This document shows positions 9,145-17,255 of a stretch of DNA of 64,000 bases, one piece after another; the first letter of the stretch is position 1; each line of letters begins with the position of its first letter. The translations under genes and the position numbers were made by a program. The notes under the pieces are model-generated. The model was given only the letters and a program-made list of their open reading frames with translations, ran no database searches and was not told the origin of the DNA. This DNA is from Streptomyces alboflavus (GTDB lineage: Bacteria > Actinomycetota > Actinomycetes > Streptomycetales > Streptomycetaceae), in assembly GCF_000716675.1 (NCBI RefSeq), contig NZ_JNXT01000035.1:22662-86661 (forward strand), in the 5' to 3' direction.

Positions 9145-10071
9145 ATGGAGACTGGAGAGTCGGGCACAGGTTCGTCGAGCCCGCCCGGCTCCCCCCTCGG
9201 CGACGGCTGGTACGCCCCCGCCCGGCCCCTCGCGGTCCGCCACCATCTCGAGGCCGCCGCGATCACCCTGCACGCCTTCCAGCGAGCACTCGCCCCGGCC
9301 GCCTGGTACCTCAAGGGCTCCGCGGCGCTGGCAGCCTGGATCGGTCCGGCGGCCCGCCTGCCCAAGGACCTCGACCTCGTCGTACCGGACGAAGCCGGCC
9401 GCCAGTTCCTGGGCTCGGGCACACTGCCGCCCGGCCCTCGTGGAGAGTCACTGCGTGTGACACGCCACGAGCCGGTGACCTTCAGCTCAGGAACAGCGCC
9501 CACGGTGTACCGGGCGCTGGTGGACATCGAGGGGCCGCAGATGCTGCCACCCGTACTCCTTGGACTCCAACTCGTACCGGAATCTGCCCCGGAGGGCTAC
9601 GAGCGCACCACACTTCTCGACTTTCCCGGCCCGGTGGGAGCGGTCACCGTGCCGTCGGTCACGGGATACCGGTTCCTCACGCAGAAGCTGGTGCGGTACA
9701 CGCGGCGACGCAGTGGCGGCCGCGTCAACACCCACTGGCAGGATCTGACCGACATGCTCCTCGCCGCGGCCCACCCCTCCTATCCGACCCTGCGCCTCGG
9801 GGCACTGCGCCGGGACCTGGCGATCGAGATGCGGGAGCACGGCCGCGCCCTGCCGACGTGTCTCCCGGCTCCGCCTGTCGAGTGGCTCGACTTCTGGGAC
9901 ACGGCGACCTTCGTCCGGGGACTGCCGTTCGGACGGCTGCCCGAGGCAGCGGAGCGCCTCACCCGCTTCTGGGAGCCCGTACTGCGGGACCCGGAGCGCG
10001 CGGCGGCGGAGGGCGATGACGCCCTGGCCCCGGTGTGGCAACCGGGCACATGGGACTGGATCACTCCCTGA
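9145..10071 (+). CDS. AbiEii-like nucleotidyltransferase
   Basis: A 308-residue protein. 'YLKGSAALAAWIG' (about 55-67) and 'RLPKDLDLVV' (71-80) match the GSxA/L and DxD pair of the minimal nucleotidyltransferase fold found in AbiEii/AbiGii toxins. The rest includes 'VPSVTGYRFLTQKLVRYTRRR' and 'NTHWQDLTDMLLAA', resembling the later helical part of AbiEii-like proteins, where a Lys/Arg helix and a 'KDLxDLxLL'-type segment are conserved. The ATG lies one base after the upstream stop, so the two genes form a translationally coupled unit. No separate antitoxin gene is present; the reverse-transcriptase-like protein may be partner or controller (inference). Confidence 0.68.
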   Translation: METGESGTGSSSPPGSPLGDGWYAPARPLAVRHHLEAAAITLHAFQRALAPAAWYLKGSAALAAWIGPAARLPKDLDLVVPDEAGRQFLGSGTLPPGPRGESLRVTRHEPVTFSSGTAPTVYRALVDIEGPQMLPPVLLGLQLVPESAPEGYERTTLLDFPGPVGAVTVPSVTGYRFLTQKLVRYTRRRSGGRVNTHWQDLTDMLLAAAHPSYPTLRLGALRRDLAIEMREHGRALPTCLPAPPVEWLDFWDTATFVRGLPFGRLPEAAERLTRFWEPVLRDPERAAAEGDDALAPVWQPGTWDWITP

Positions 10072-10111
10072 TCCGCCCTCGCACTTGCTGTCGCACGGGC
10101 GTGTGGGGCTT

Positions 10112-11413
10112 TCACAGGCGTACGAAGGCCGCGCGAGCCGAAGACGGCAGGTGCTCCAACCACCAGTCACGCCACCGCCGGGCGTGGAGCAGGTGGTGGT
10201 GTCCGGGCTGCCCGGCTCCCGCGCGGGCGAGACCCCTGAGGTAGTCCACCGCGTACGCCGCGCTCTCGGTGTCCAGCGGCTTTCCGAACTCGTGCAGTGC
10301 CGCCTCCGGACACGCGGTCCCCTTGAGCGTCTTCGTCACGTGCAGGCTGAAGTAGGCGCGCTCACGTGCCGCGGGGAACTCCAGGGAGGACAGAGGCGTC
10401 ACCCCGACACCGCTGTGCATGCGCCCCTCGGTACGCCGGTTGGCGGCCGTGACCGCTGCCCGCATGACCGTCCCGTCCGGCACCAGTCCGCTGAGCCCGT
10501 CGCCCAAGGTCGCGTGCAGTTGGCCGGTCGGCCGTACGGCTTCGCTCAGCGTGCGCAGGTGCTCCACCAGGGCGTGCTCTCTGGCCAGGCGGAGCCGGTA
10601 CGTCTCCCTCAGCACCTCGGCCGTGCTCGACCTGCCGGCCAACCAGGCCTCTGCCGTCGGCAGGAGTTCGTGCGCGTTGCCTTCGGCGAGGCGTGCTCCG
10701 CCCGTGCGGCTCAGCGTGCCCCACTCGATGTCATGCACGTCCGTGACCGCGTAGAAGTCCGTGGCGGTGCGCCCCTCCACGGTCTTGGTCCAGCCGTCGG
10801 CCGACGGGACGCCGGGCATGCGCGGGTCCTCGTCGGGCGCGGCACCTCGTACGCCGTCTCCCCCGCCAAGGGGCCGCACCAGCACACCGGCCAGCAGCGA
10901 CGCCGCCTGCGCCACCCCCAGGACGTGCGGGGCCCCGCCGATCACCGGGGCGGAGCGAGTCTCCTGGATGCCCGGCCGGTCACGCCTCAGCCGGGCGGCC
11001 ATCGACACCTCATAACAGGCGAACAACAGGGACTCGCGCCGCTGGGCCTTGCTCCCGCCAAGCTGCACGCGACCCCATGCCCACCCGTGCCGCACCCCGT
11101 CGGCGAACCGCATCCGAGGGGGATCCGCCGCGCCAGGACGGATCAGGACCAGGTCCTTGCCGTAGTACGAAGCCGACCATCGGCCGCAGTCCGTACCGCT
11201 CGCCACCAGGACCAGGCTGTCGCGCACCGTGCGCAGTCCGGCGTCATGGTCCCCGGCCTCCTCCACACTGGCCCGCAGCGCACTGGTCACCACGATCATG
11301 GTGACCTCGCGCCCAGCCGTCTCGGCCATCCGGCCCAGGACGTCCCCGGCGTCCGCGCAGCCCGGCGGAAAGCCTGGCGCGTGCCGTGGCGGCCAGACGA
11401 ACGCGGCACTCAC
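10112..11413 (-). CDS. Unknown 433-residue protein, last gene of the cupin operon
   Basis: I do not recognise a family. The GTG start at 11413 overlaps the upstream stop by 4 bp, and base usage is typical of the genome, so the gene is real. An N-terminal 'TMIVVTSALRASVEEAG' and 'DSLVLVASGT' look like alternating strands and helices; the middle holds 'SADGWTKTVEGRTATDFYAVTDVHDIEWG'; the C-terminal third is helical and ends in a Trp/Arg/His-rich segment (about 400-420). No signal peptide or membrane segment is visible. It is convergent with the nucleotidyltransferase gene, 40 bp away. Coupling to the next two genes suggests one functional unit. Confidence 0.6.
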   Translation of the reverse strand: MSAAFVWPPRHAPGFPPGCADAGDVLGRMAETAGREVTMIVVTSALRASVEEAGDHDAGLRTVRDSLVLVASGTDCGRWSASYYGKDLVLIRPGAADPPRMRFADGVRHGWAWGRVQLGGSKAQRRESLLFACYEVSMAARLRRDRPGIQETRSAPVIGGAPHVLGVAQAASLLAGVLVRPLGGGDGVRGAAPDEDPRMPGVPSADGWTKTVEGRTATDFYAVTDVHDIEWGTLSRTGGARLAEGNAHELLPTAEAWLAGRSSTAEVLRETYRLRLAREHALVEHLRTLSEAVRPTGQLHATLGDGLSGLVPDGTVMRAAVTAANRRTEGRMHSGVGVTPLSSLEFPAARERAYFSLHVTKTLKGTACPEAALHEFGKPLDTESAAYAVDYLRGLARAGAGQPGHHHLLHARRWRDWWLEHLPSSARAAFVRL

Positions 11414-12759
11414 CGTTGCCTCCTGCGGCGGCGGAAGAGGGTGACGAACAGGCGCCGCAGTCCAGGGAAGGAACTCGTCAGCAGCACCGTGACCAGACAG
11501 GTGATCCCCAGCGTCCGGTACAGGGAAGCCACGTCCGCCTGCGGCAGTCCCTGCCAGATCGCCAGGCCGGTTGCCAGCGGAAGACCGATCGCGGCCAGCA
11601 GGCCCAGAATGGCGTTGGTCGTCTCGGTTTCCGCCGCCTGGACCTGCCGGGACAGCTCACCCAGGTCACTGACCAGGCTTTGCAGCGCCTCGGGCAGACC
11701 GCATCCCCGCTGGAAGTTCCGCATGATCGCCGTACACACGGCCTGCCGTCCGAAGTCCGCGGCCCAGTAGCTGCGGCGGAAGACGAGAAGGTCCCGCTCC
11801 AACTGGCCCACCTTGCGCCGCAGCGGCTCGTGCTCCCCCATGCGTGCCACCTCCTGACCGAAGGCGTCAAGGACGATCCGCTGCAGGCAAGCCAGTGCCA
11901 GAGCGTCACTCTGCAAGGTCGCCAAGTGGAAGCCGGAGGCGTCGTAGTACTGGTAGTTCGGGGGCTGTTCCGGGTTGGGATCGACCGAGGTCCCCACGAG
12001 GGACAGTCCGCGGGCTCCGGCCACCCCCTGTATGGCGTTCGGGAGCCGCAGACGCAGCTCCCGCAGCTCCTCCCCGGCCTCGCGCGGAGGCGGGTACTCC
12101 GTCGCGTACAACATCTTCCACAGCCACTGCTCCGCAGCGGAGAGGTCCAACCCTTCGTGGAATGTGGACAGTTCACGCCGTGCGGTGACGAGCACACCGT
12201 GCACCATCTCGCGCTCCGTCTCGGCGATGCGACAGCCACGCGGCAACTGCTGCGCCACCCAGTGGCGTTGCTCGCCCTGACGATGGTGCACGTCGATGCT
12301 CGCGCAGAACTGCAACGCCTTGGGCAGATCCGCGGGCCTGACGGCCGGGAGTACGCCGTGCAGCAGGACCACACCGTTCGCCGCCGCAGGTGTGTCCATG
12401 TCGGTGAGCGCGGCCTCCGTCGGTGCGCCGAGCCTGATCAGCTCGATGGCACTCAGCTGGAAGCCGGCCGGGGACACGGCCTCTTCCTCGTACCGCTTGT
12501 GCCATCTGACGTCAGGTGCCCACAGCAGCGGGACAAGCTGTGGGCTGGTGTACGAGGAGCGCCGTGCGGCGTCCGACACCACCTCGTTCGGGCGCCCGAC
12601 GCGCCAGCGCCGTTCGAGAGGCCCCGGAGCGAAGGATTCGTCCGGTGCTCGCTCGACTCGTACGGCGGCGACCAGCACCACCTGACGGCGGTGGAGCGTG
12701 TCCGGATCACCCAGGCCGGGACCGAACGAACCTTGAGGACCTGCGAGCGGCCCACTCAT
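11410..12759 (-). CDS. Unknown protein with C-terminal two-helix membrane anchor
   Basis: A 449-residue protein with a soluble N-terminal region of about 370 residues and two hydrophobic helices at about 383-402 and 415-432, followed by an Arg-rich tail. The helix before the membrane part ('LPEALQSLVSDLGELSRQVQAAETETTN') resembles the coiled stalk and membrane hairpin of CorA-like proteins, but I see no GMN motif, so a CorA transporter is not claimed. Membrane-anchored subunits of this shape are frequent in defence systems as effectors. Start and stop overlap the neighbours by 4 bp, implying fixed stoichiometry with the cupin-like protein and the unknown protein. Confidence 0.6.
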   Translation of the reverse strand: MSGPLAGPQGSFGPGLGDPDTLHRRQVVLVAAVRVERAPDESFAPGPLERRWRVGRPNEVVSDAARRSSYTSPQLVPLLWAPDVRWHKRYEEEAVSPAGFQLSAIELIRLGAPTEAALTDMDTPAAANGVVLLHGVLPAVRPADLPKALQFCASIDVHHRQGEQRHWVAQQLPRGCRIAETEREMVHGVLVTARRELSTFHEGLDLSAAEQWLWKMLYATEYPPPREAGEELRELRLRLPNAIQGVAGARGLSLVGTSVDPNPEQPPNYQYYDASGFHLATLQSDALALACLQRIVLDAFGQEVARMGEHEPLRRKVGQLERDLLVFRRSYWAADFGRQAVCTAIMRNFQRGCGLPEALQSLVSDLGELSRQVQAAETETTNAILGLLAAIGLPLATGLAIWQGLPQADVASLYRTLGITCLVTVLLTSSFPGLRRLFVTLFRRRRRQR

Positions 12760-13493
12760 CCCAACGCCTCCAACGCGTCGCGCAGGTGCTGCCGCCTCTC
12801 GACTGCGTCAAGCGGCCTCCACGGCTTCATCACCGGCGTCGACGTCTCGTCGTCCAGCAGCACGCGAGCGTAGGGCCGCTGCGGAAGCCCTCTGGCCACA
12901 AAGGTCATGGCACCGGCCAGGGCATGCGCCCGATGGAAGACGAACGCCTCCATGCCGTAGCGCCGCCCAGCCGGGAAGACGTGCGTACGCCGATGATTGA
13001 CAACGGCCCTCTCCCGGCGGGAGACATCGAAACAGTGTGTGCCGACCCCGGGTCGGTAACGCGCCACGGCGAACGCACCCGTGAGGCGCTCGTCCCGGCC
13101 CCGGCCCCGGCCCCTTTCCCGGCCCCTGCCTCCGGCGGAACCGGGAGTGACGGTCACGTCCATCAAAGTGTGGGACAGCTCGCCTCGCAGCACGGCGGAG
13201 GCAAAGGCCCACCGATGATCATGTACGTCGGCGTCGGCACTGCCCGCCTGCCAGACGTGCAGGAAGAGCCGTGCGGCACCGCCCGCTGTCCGCGCCAGAG
13301 GCAACTTGACGAACCCATTGGGGTGGATGATGGCCTGCGGCTCCAAGGGCGGGCGGAGGTCATCGGCGAAACGTTGCTCCAAGGCCGCCAGCAGCGCCGC
13401 ACCGACCAGTTCGTCACTCACGGCTGGAACACCGGACGTCACCCTCGAACCGACGTGCCGTCCAACAACCTCACCTGCTGACGCCTGCTCCAT
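12756..13493 (-). CDS. Cupin-fold protein
   Basis: A 245-residue protein. The segment 'LFLHVWQAGSADADVHDHRWAFASAVLRGELSHT' carries the HDHxWxFxSxVLRG signature of small metal-binding cupins, and a second half-motif appears in 'FPAGRRYGMEAFVFH'. Between them is a low-complexity Gly/Arg insert (about 122-135). Start at ATG 13493 is preceded by GAGGGGG about 4 bases upstream. It is the promoter-proximal gene of a three-gene overlapping operon. Substrate unknown; the fold could bind a nucleotide-like or amino-acid ligand. Confidence 0.6.
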   Translation of the reverse strand: MEQASAGEVVGRHVGSRVTSGVPAVSDELVGAALLAALEQRFADDLRPPLEPQAIIHPNGFVKLPLARTAGGAARLFLHVWQAGSADADVHDHRWAFASAVLRGELSHTLMDVTVTPGSAGGRGRERGRGRGRDERLTGAFAVARYRPGVGTHCFDVSRRERAVVNHRRTHVFPAGRRYGMEAFVFHRAHALAGAMTFVARGLPQRPYARVLLDDETSTPVMKPWRPLDAVERRQHLRDALEALG

Positions 13494-13617
13494 CGAGCCC
13501 CCTCAACCTGCGGCCTGTGTCCCCCACATCATCATCGGCCATGGCTGGAGGACCAGGATGATCGCCGCGTGTGCAGGACGTCGCCGGCGGCATCGTCGGG
13601 ATCTGGAGCGCGGTCGC

Positions 13618-13643
13618 GTGGCCCCCGTGCGTGCGGGGGTCAG
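13618..13643 (+). repeat. CRISPR-repeat-like hairpin at the end of the DoxX gene
   Basis: The 26 bases starting GTGGCCCCCG match the window's type I-E repeat (27746 onward) at 22 positions, including the hairpin core. The segment overlaps the DoxX stop codon and lies between two minus-strand operons, so it may equally act as a transcription terminator. No second repeat follows at the expected 61-bp spacing. Confidence 0.35.
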
Positions 13644-13990
13644 ACGGTGAGGCTGAGGATCAGCAGGGCGGTGGCGACGAGGGTGGTGATGGCGGCGGGC
13701 GCGAGGGCCTGTGCGGAGTCGCGGGCCTTGAGGTGGGAGCCCGCGGCGCCGATCATGAGCAGGCAGATCGCGGCCGCGGTCACGGTGGCGAGGGGCGTGA
13801 CCACGATTCCGGCGAGCAGGCCGATGACGGCGGCGAGTTCGGCGATGCCTATGAGTCGGCTCAGTGGTGTGCTGATGCCCAGGTGGGTGGCGTTCTTGCG
13901 GGCGGTGGCGGTGTGGAGCGCCTTGGTGGTTCCGGTGAGGGCGAACAGGACGGCCAGCAGGACGGTGAGGGTGATGTAGGTGGCGTGCAT
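13640..13990 (-). CDS. DoxX-family membrane protein
   Basis: A 116-residue protein with four hydrophobic helices ('YITLTVLLAVLFALTGTTKAL', 'LIGIAELAAVIGLLAGIV', 'LATVTAAAICLLMIGA', 'AAITTLVATALLILSL'). The 'ALTGTTKALH' turn after the first helix and 'RLIGIAELAAVIGLL' are typical of DoxX-like proteins, associated with redox or quinone-linked membrane complexes. It follows the FAH-family gene by 9 bp and is the last gene of the catabolic operon. Confidence 0.75.
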   Translation of the reverse strand: MHATYITLTVLLAVLFALTGTTKALHTATARKNATHLGISTPLSRLIGIAELAAVIGLLAGIVVTPLATVTAAAICLLMIGAAGSHLKARDSAQALAPAAITTLVATALLILSLTV

Positions 13991-13999
13991 GGGGTGTTC

Positions 14000-14872
14000 C
14001 TAGGCTTTGGGTCGTGGGGTGGTGCAGCGGTTGCGCAGTTCGCCGAGTCCGGTGATGGTCGAGCGCAGTGTGCTGCCGGGCGTGAGGTAGCGGGCGGGGG
14101 TCCGGGCGTAGCCGACGCCGGAGGGGGTGCCGGTGAAGATGAGGTCTGCGGGGCGCAGTTCGCACACCGCGGACAGGTGGCTGATCAGGGTGGGGATGTC
14201 GAAGATGAGGTCGCGGGTGCGGCCCCGCTGGACGGTGTCGCCGTCGAGGGTGCAGGTCAGGGTGAGGTCGGCGGGGTCGTGGAGTTCGTCGAGGGTGGTG
14301 ATCCAGGGGCCGATCGGAGTGAAGGCCGGATGGCTCTTGGCGAGGCTGAACTGCGGTGGTGTGCCCGCCAGTTGGCTGGTGCGCTCGGAGATGTCCTGGC
14401 CGACGCAGAATCCGGCGACATGGTCCAGGGCCTGATCGACGGGGATGTCACGGCCGCCGTCGGCGAGGACGACGACGAGTTCGACTTCCCAGTCGCAGGT
14501 GGCGGTGGGCAGGGGGATGTCTGCTGCGGGGCCGGCCAGGCTGGAGGGGAACTTGGTGAAGACGAGTGGCGCATCGGGCAGGGCCAGGCCGGTCTCGGTG
14601 CCGTGGTCGCGGTAGTTGAGGCCGATGGCGAAGATTTGTGAGGGGGCGGTCACCGGCGGGCCGAGGCGGGTGGCGTCGGCCTGAAGGGCGGCCAGGGTCG
14701 CCGTCGGGTCCGTGACGGGCCGGTCGGCGGCGAGCCAGTCGCGTATCTGCGTGAGGTGCGCGACGCAGGCGTCGGGGAAGGAGGGGAAGCGGCCGTCGGA
14801 GGCGGCCGCCACGTCGATCACGCCTTCTTCGGTGATGACGACGGCCCGTCCGTCGAGGTTGGCGAGTTTCAT
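14000..14872 (-). CDS. Fumarylacetoacetate hydrolase-family protein
   Basis: A 290-residue protein. 'FAIGLNYRDHGTETG', 'FTKFPSSLAGP', 'DWEVELVVVLADGGRDI' and 'IFTGTPSGVGYARTPARYLTPG' are the metal-binding and signature segments of the FAH C-terminal domain. Such enzymes hydrolyse or isomerise 2-hydroxymuconate or acylpyruvate-type ring-cleavage products. The start MKLANLDGRAVVI is the usual FAH N-terminus with TGAAACTC directly after the ATG. It follows the VOC gene by 68 bp. Together with that protein and the alpha/beta hydrolase it fits a meta-cleavage pathway for an aromatic substrate; the substrate cannot be read from sequence. Confidence 0.85.
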   Translation of the reverse strand: MKLANLDGRAVVITEEGVIDVAAASDGRFPSFPDACVAHLTQIRDWLAADRPVTDPTATLAALQADATRLGPPVTAPSQIFAIGLNYRDHGTETGLALPDAPLVFTKFPSSLAGPAADIPLPTATCDWEVELVVVLADGGRDIPVDQALDHVAGFCVGQDISERTSQLAGTPPQFSLAKSHPAFTPIGPWITTLDELHDPADLTLTCTLDGDTVQRGRTRDLIFDIPTLISHLSAVCELRPADLIFTGTPSGVGYARTPARYLTPGSTLRSTITGLGELRNRCTTPRPKA

Positions 14873-14940
14873 CAGGGGACTCTCTGGGTGCGCGAACGCC
14901 TGCGGCGGTGCGTGAGTGGCCGGGGGCCGGGACAGGACGG

Positions 14941-15627
14941 TCAGTCGTGCGGTGTGACGGGGGGCGTGGTGTCGCTGAGCATCGCGCGGACCTGTTCGTC
15001 GGAGGCGGTGGCGAGGATCTCGTAGATCTCGTCGGGGAAGTTGAGGTGTGGTTTGCCGCGGTCGAGGGCGGGCTGGGCGACCGGTGTGCCGGGCCGCCGA
15101 TAGGGCGCCGGGTCGCGGTAGCGGGCCAGTTCGTGCGGGGTGATCCCGGCCAGGGCGACGACTTCCGGGTCGATCCACGCCTGGTCGTCGATGGCCTCGC
15201 CGGTGGTGAGTTCCAGGGCGAGTCCTTCGGGTCCGCCGAAGTAGAGGGACTGGCAGAAGCCGTGGTCGACGGGGCCGATGACCATGACGCCGCGGCTGCG
15301 GATCCGGTCCCGCAGGGCCAGCAGGTCCTCGACGCTCTCCAGGTCGAAGGCGACGTGCTGCATGGCACCCGCGGCGACCGGCCCGGTGGGGGTGCCGGAG
15401 TGGGTGAGCCCCCACGTCAGCGTGTCCGGGTTGTCGGGGTGCTGGACGAAGGCGATGTAGGAGTGCGGGTTGAGTTCCAGGAAGGCGTGCCAGGCGCCCT
15501 CGGCGCCGTGCATCCAGTACAGGGCCTTGAGCTCGCAGCCCAGGACGTCGGTGAAGAAGTCGATCTGGGTCTTGATGTCGCGGGTGGCGATGGCCAGATG
15601 GTTGACTCCGCGCGGGTGGACGGTCAT
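14941..15627 (-). CDS. VOC-family protein, extradiol dioxygenase-like
   Basis: A 228-residue protein. It opens 'GVNHLAIATRDIKTQIDFFTDVLG', a VOC repeat with a metal-ligand His, and carries 'GAMQHVAFDLES' and 'LYFGGPEGLALELTTG', the second and third ligand regions (His and Glu). Extradiol dioxygenases and glyoxalase-like enzymes share this fold. The C-terminal extension 'ITPHELARYRDPAPYRRP' is seen in the biphenyl-diol-type subgroup. The ATG overlaps the hydrolase stop by 4 bp. Likely the ring-cleaving or related step of the pathway. Confidence 0.8.
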   Translation of the reverse strand: MTVHPRGVNHLAIATRDIKTQIDFFTDVLGCELKALYWMHGAEGAWHAFLELNPHSYIAFVQHPDNPDTLTWGLTHSGTPTGPVAAGAMQHVAFDLESVEDLLALRDRIRSRGVMVIGPVDHGFCQSLYFGGPEGLALELTTGEAIDDQAWIDPEVVALAGITPHELARYRDPAPYRRPGTPVAQPALDRGKPHLNFPDEIYEILATASDEQVRAMLSDTTPPVTPHD

Positions 15628-16469
15628 GACTGCGCCTCCTTGGACGAGGTGGAGAGGGTGGTGCGGCACCACGTGCTGACCACGCGGGCGTAGTCGGCGG
15701 TGTGGAAGAGCATCAGCTGGTGGACCCCGCCGGGGTGGACGTACAGCTCCACCGGTCCGGCCGTGGCGGCGGCGGTGGCGCGGGCGATCTCGGGGGTGAA
15801 GACCGGGTCCTTCTCGCCGACGGTGAACAGCAGGGGCTTGGTGTTGGCCGCGAGCGGGACGGCGGGGTCGTAGCGCATCAGCGATCCCACGGAGGCCAGG
15901 TCGTAGGACCAGGTGTTGAGCGGGTCCTGGCGCTTTTGCCGGTCGGCGCCGGCGTAGCCGTAGTCGGTGTCGAAGTCGTAGAAACGGCCGATGTCGAACC
16001 GCAGAGCATCCCCGAACTGCTCGGTCATGCGCTCGAAGGCGGGCGTGCGGAACGGGTTGTCGGCGGGAACCAGCGGCGCGGACGGGATCATGTAGCCCAT
16101 CAGCACCGCCCCGGTGAAGACATCGCTGGCGGCATGGGCGCAGTACGCGGCCGCCGCCCCCAGCGAGGATCCCTTGACGAACACCGGCAGACCGGTCTCG
16201 GCCGCAATGTGCTCACCGGCCTCGATGGCGGCAGCCACCCATTCCTGCAGGGTGAAGCGGCCCGCCGGGCGGGTCGTGCGGGAGTGGCCGTGGCCGGGTG
16301 CGTCCATGCACCAGACCTCGGCGCCGAGGCCGGCGTAGGCGGCGGCGAAGGTGTCGTAGATCCCGCCATGGCCGCCGATGCCGTGCTGGACAAGGAGTAC
16401 GTGATCGGCCCTCGGGTGAGCGAACCGGTAGGCGAAGGTCTCACCGATCACATGGTTCTCGCGTCTCAT
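15624..16469 (-). CDS. Alpha/beta hydrolase
   Basis: A 281-residue protein. The oxyanion segment 'LLVQHGIGGHGGIYDTFAAAYAGLG', the 'DAPGHGHSRTTRP' loop, the nucleophile elbow 'KGSSLGAAAAY' (Ser in GxSxG-like GSSLG), an acid region near 'TVGEKDPVFTPE' and the catalytic His in 'HPGGVHQLMLFH' are all visible. First gene of the minus-strand operon, overlapping the VOC gene. The ATG at 16469 lies about 50 bp from the operator palindrome. It probably hydrolyses a ring-fission product or an ester substrate. Confidence 0.82.
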   Translation of the reverse strand: MRRENHVIGETFAYRFAHPRADHVLLVQHGIGGHGGIYDTFAAAYAGLGAEVWCMDAPGHGHSRTTRPAGRFTLQEWVAAAIEAGEHIAAETGLPVFVKGSSLGAAAAYCAHAASDVFTGAVLMGYMIPSAPLVPADNPFRTPAFERMTEQFGDALRFDIGRFYDFDTDYGYAGADRQKRQDPLNTWSYDLASVGSLMRYDPAVPLAANTKPLLFTVGEKDPVFTPEIARATAAATAGPVELYVHPGGVHQLMLFHTADYARVVSTWCRTTLSTSSKEAQS

Positions 16470-16516
16470 GACGTCCTCCGACGGCTGACTCCGGCGGTGG
16501 GCCGGGTGCACCACCA

Positions 16517-16563
16517 ACGATGTTGACGACTATCAATTAAAAATTGATGCATGTCAACATCGT
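16517..16563. promoter_or_regulatory. 47-bp operator-like palindrome between hydrolase and tetR
   Basis: Nested dyads share one centre at 16540: ATGTTGAC (16520-16527) with GTCAACAT (16553-16560), and ATCAATT (16532-16538) with AATTGAT (16542-16548). It is AT-rich in GC-rich surroundings, lies in the divergent promoter region, and is the obvious binding site for the adjacent TetR protein, repressing both directions. Confidence 0.75.
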
Positions 16564-16577
16564 GCTAGGGTGAGCCC

Positions 16578-17255
16578 ATGAGCACGGAGATGACCCGCCC
16601 CGCCCGACGCGGGCGCCCCGCAGCCCAGCTGGCCCCCGCCACGCTGGAGCAGATCCTCGGCGCCGCGCTGCGGATGTTCGCCGACAAGGGCTACGACGGG
16701 GCCTCGATCGCGGCGCTCAACCGTGAGCTCGGCGTCAGCCACAACCTGCTCCACCAGCGCTTCGGCTCCAAGGAGAAGCTCTGGTACGCCACCGTCGACT
16801 GGGCCTTCTCCGGCATCGGCGCGCAGCTGGCGCCGGAGCTGAAGGACACCGCCGGGGGGCCGCTGGAGCAGACCCGCCGCATCATCCGCCGCTTCGTCCT
16901 CGTGCACGCCGACCAGCCCGAGGTGCTACGGCTTGTCACCGTCGAAGGCGTCGCGGACACCCCGCGCCTCGCCTACCTGTACGAGCGTCACGTCGAGCCG
17001 ATGCTCACCGCGCTCACCGCGCCCCTGCGCCGGCTGATCGACCAGGGGAAGATCGCCCCGGTGCCCGTGCGCACGCTGCATTTCCTCATCGCGCACGGCG
17101 CGAGCGCCCCCTTCAGCCTGCTCGGCCTGGCCCGCCGCATCGGCCCCGGAGATCCGCTCGCCCCGCAGGCCGTCCTCGAGCACGCCGACGCGGTCGCCGA
17201 CCTTGTCCTGGCCGGACTCACCCACCGCACGCCCCCGGCCCCGGGCACGGCATGA
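16578..17255 (+). CDS. TetR-family transcriptional regulator
   Basis: A 225-residue protein. The N-terminal HTH reads 'ILGAALRMFADKGYDGASIAALNRELGVSHNLLHQRFGSKEKLWYATVDW' (about 26-76), standard TetR. The C-terminal ligand domain is helical, with 'EVLRLVTVEGVADTPRLAYLYERHVEPML'. It is divergent from the catabolic operon across the 47-bp palindrome and overlaps the NodB gene by 4 bp, so it probably autoregulates and controls both transcripts in response to a pathway metabolite (inference). Confidence 0.9.
   Translation: MSTEMTRPARRGRPAAQLAPATLEQILGAALRMFADKGYDGASIAALNRELGVSHNLLHQRFGSKEKLWYATVDWAFSGIGAQLAPELKDTAGGPLEQTRRIIRRFVLVHADQPEVLRLVTVEGVADTPRLAYLYERHVEPMLTALTAPLRRLIDQGKIAPVPVRTLHFLIAHGASAPFSLLGLARRIGPGDPLAPQAVLEHADAVADLVLAGLTHRTPPAPGTA

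Noticed and set aside
11410..12759. CorA magnesium transporter
   Set aside because: The two C-terminal helices look similar but no GMN motif follows the first helix, and the N-terminal part is unlike CorA.
11386..12873. 495-codon plus-strand frame across the membrane-anchored protein
   Set aside because: Shadow of the overlapping operon; the minus-strand frames have coupled starts and stops.
13571..14641. Long plus-strand frame over the DoxX and FAH genes
   Set aside because: Gly/Val/Ala-rich shadow of two recognised minus-strand genes.
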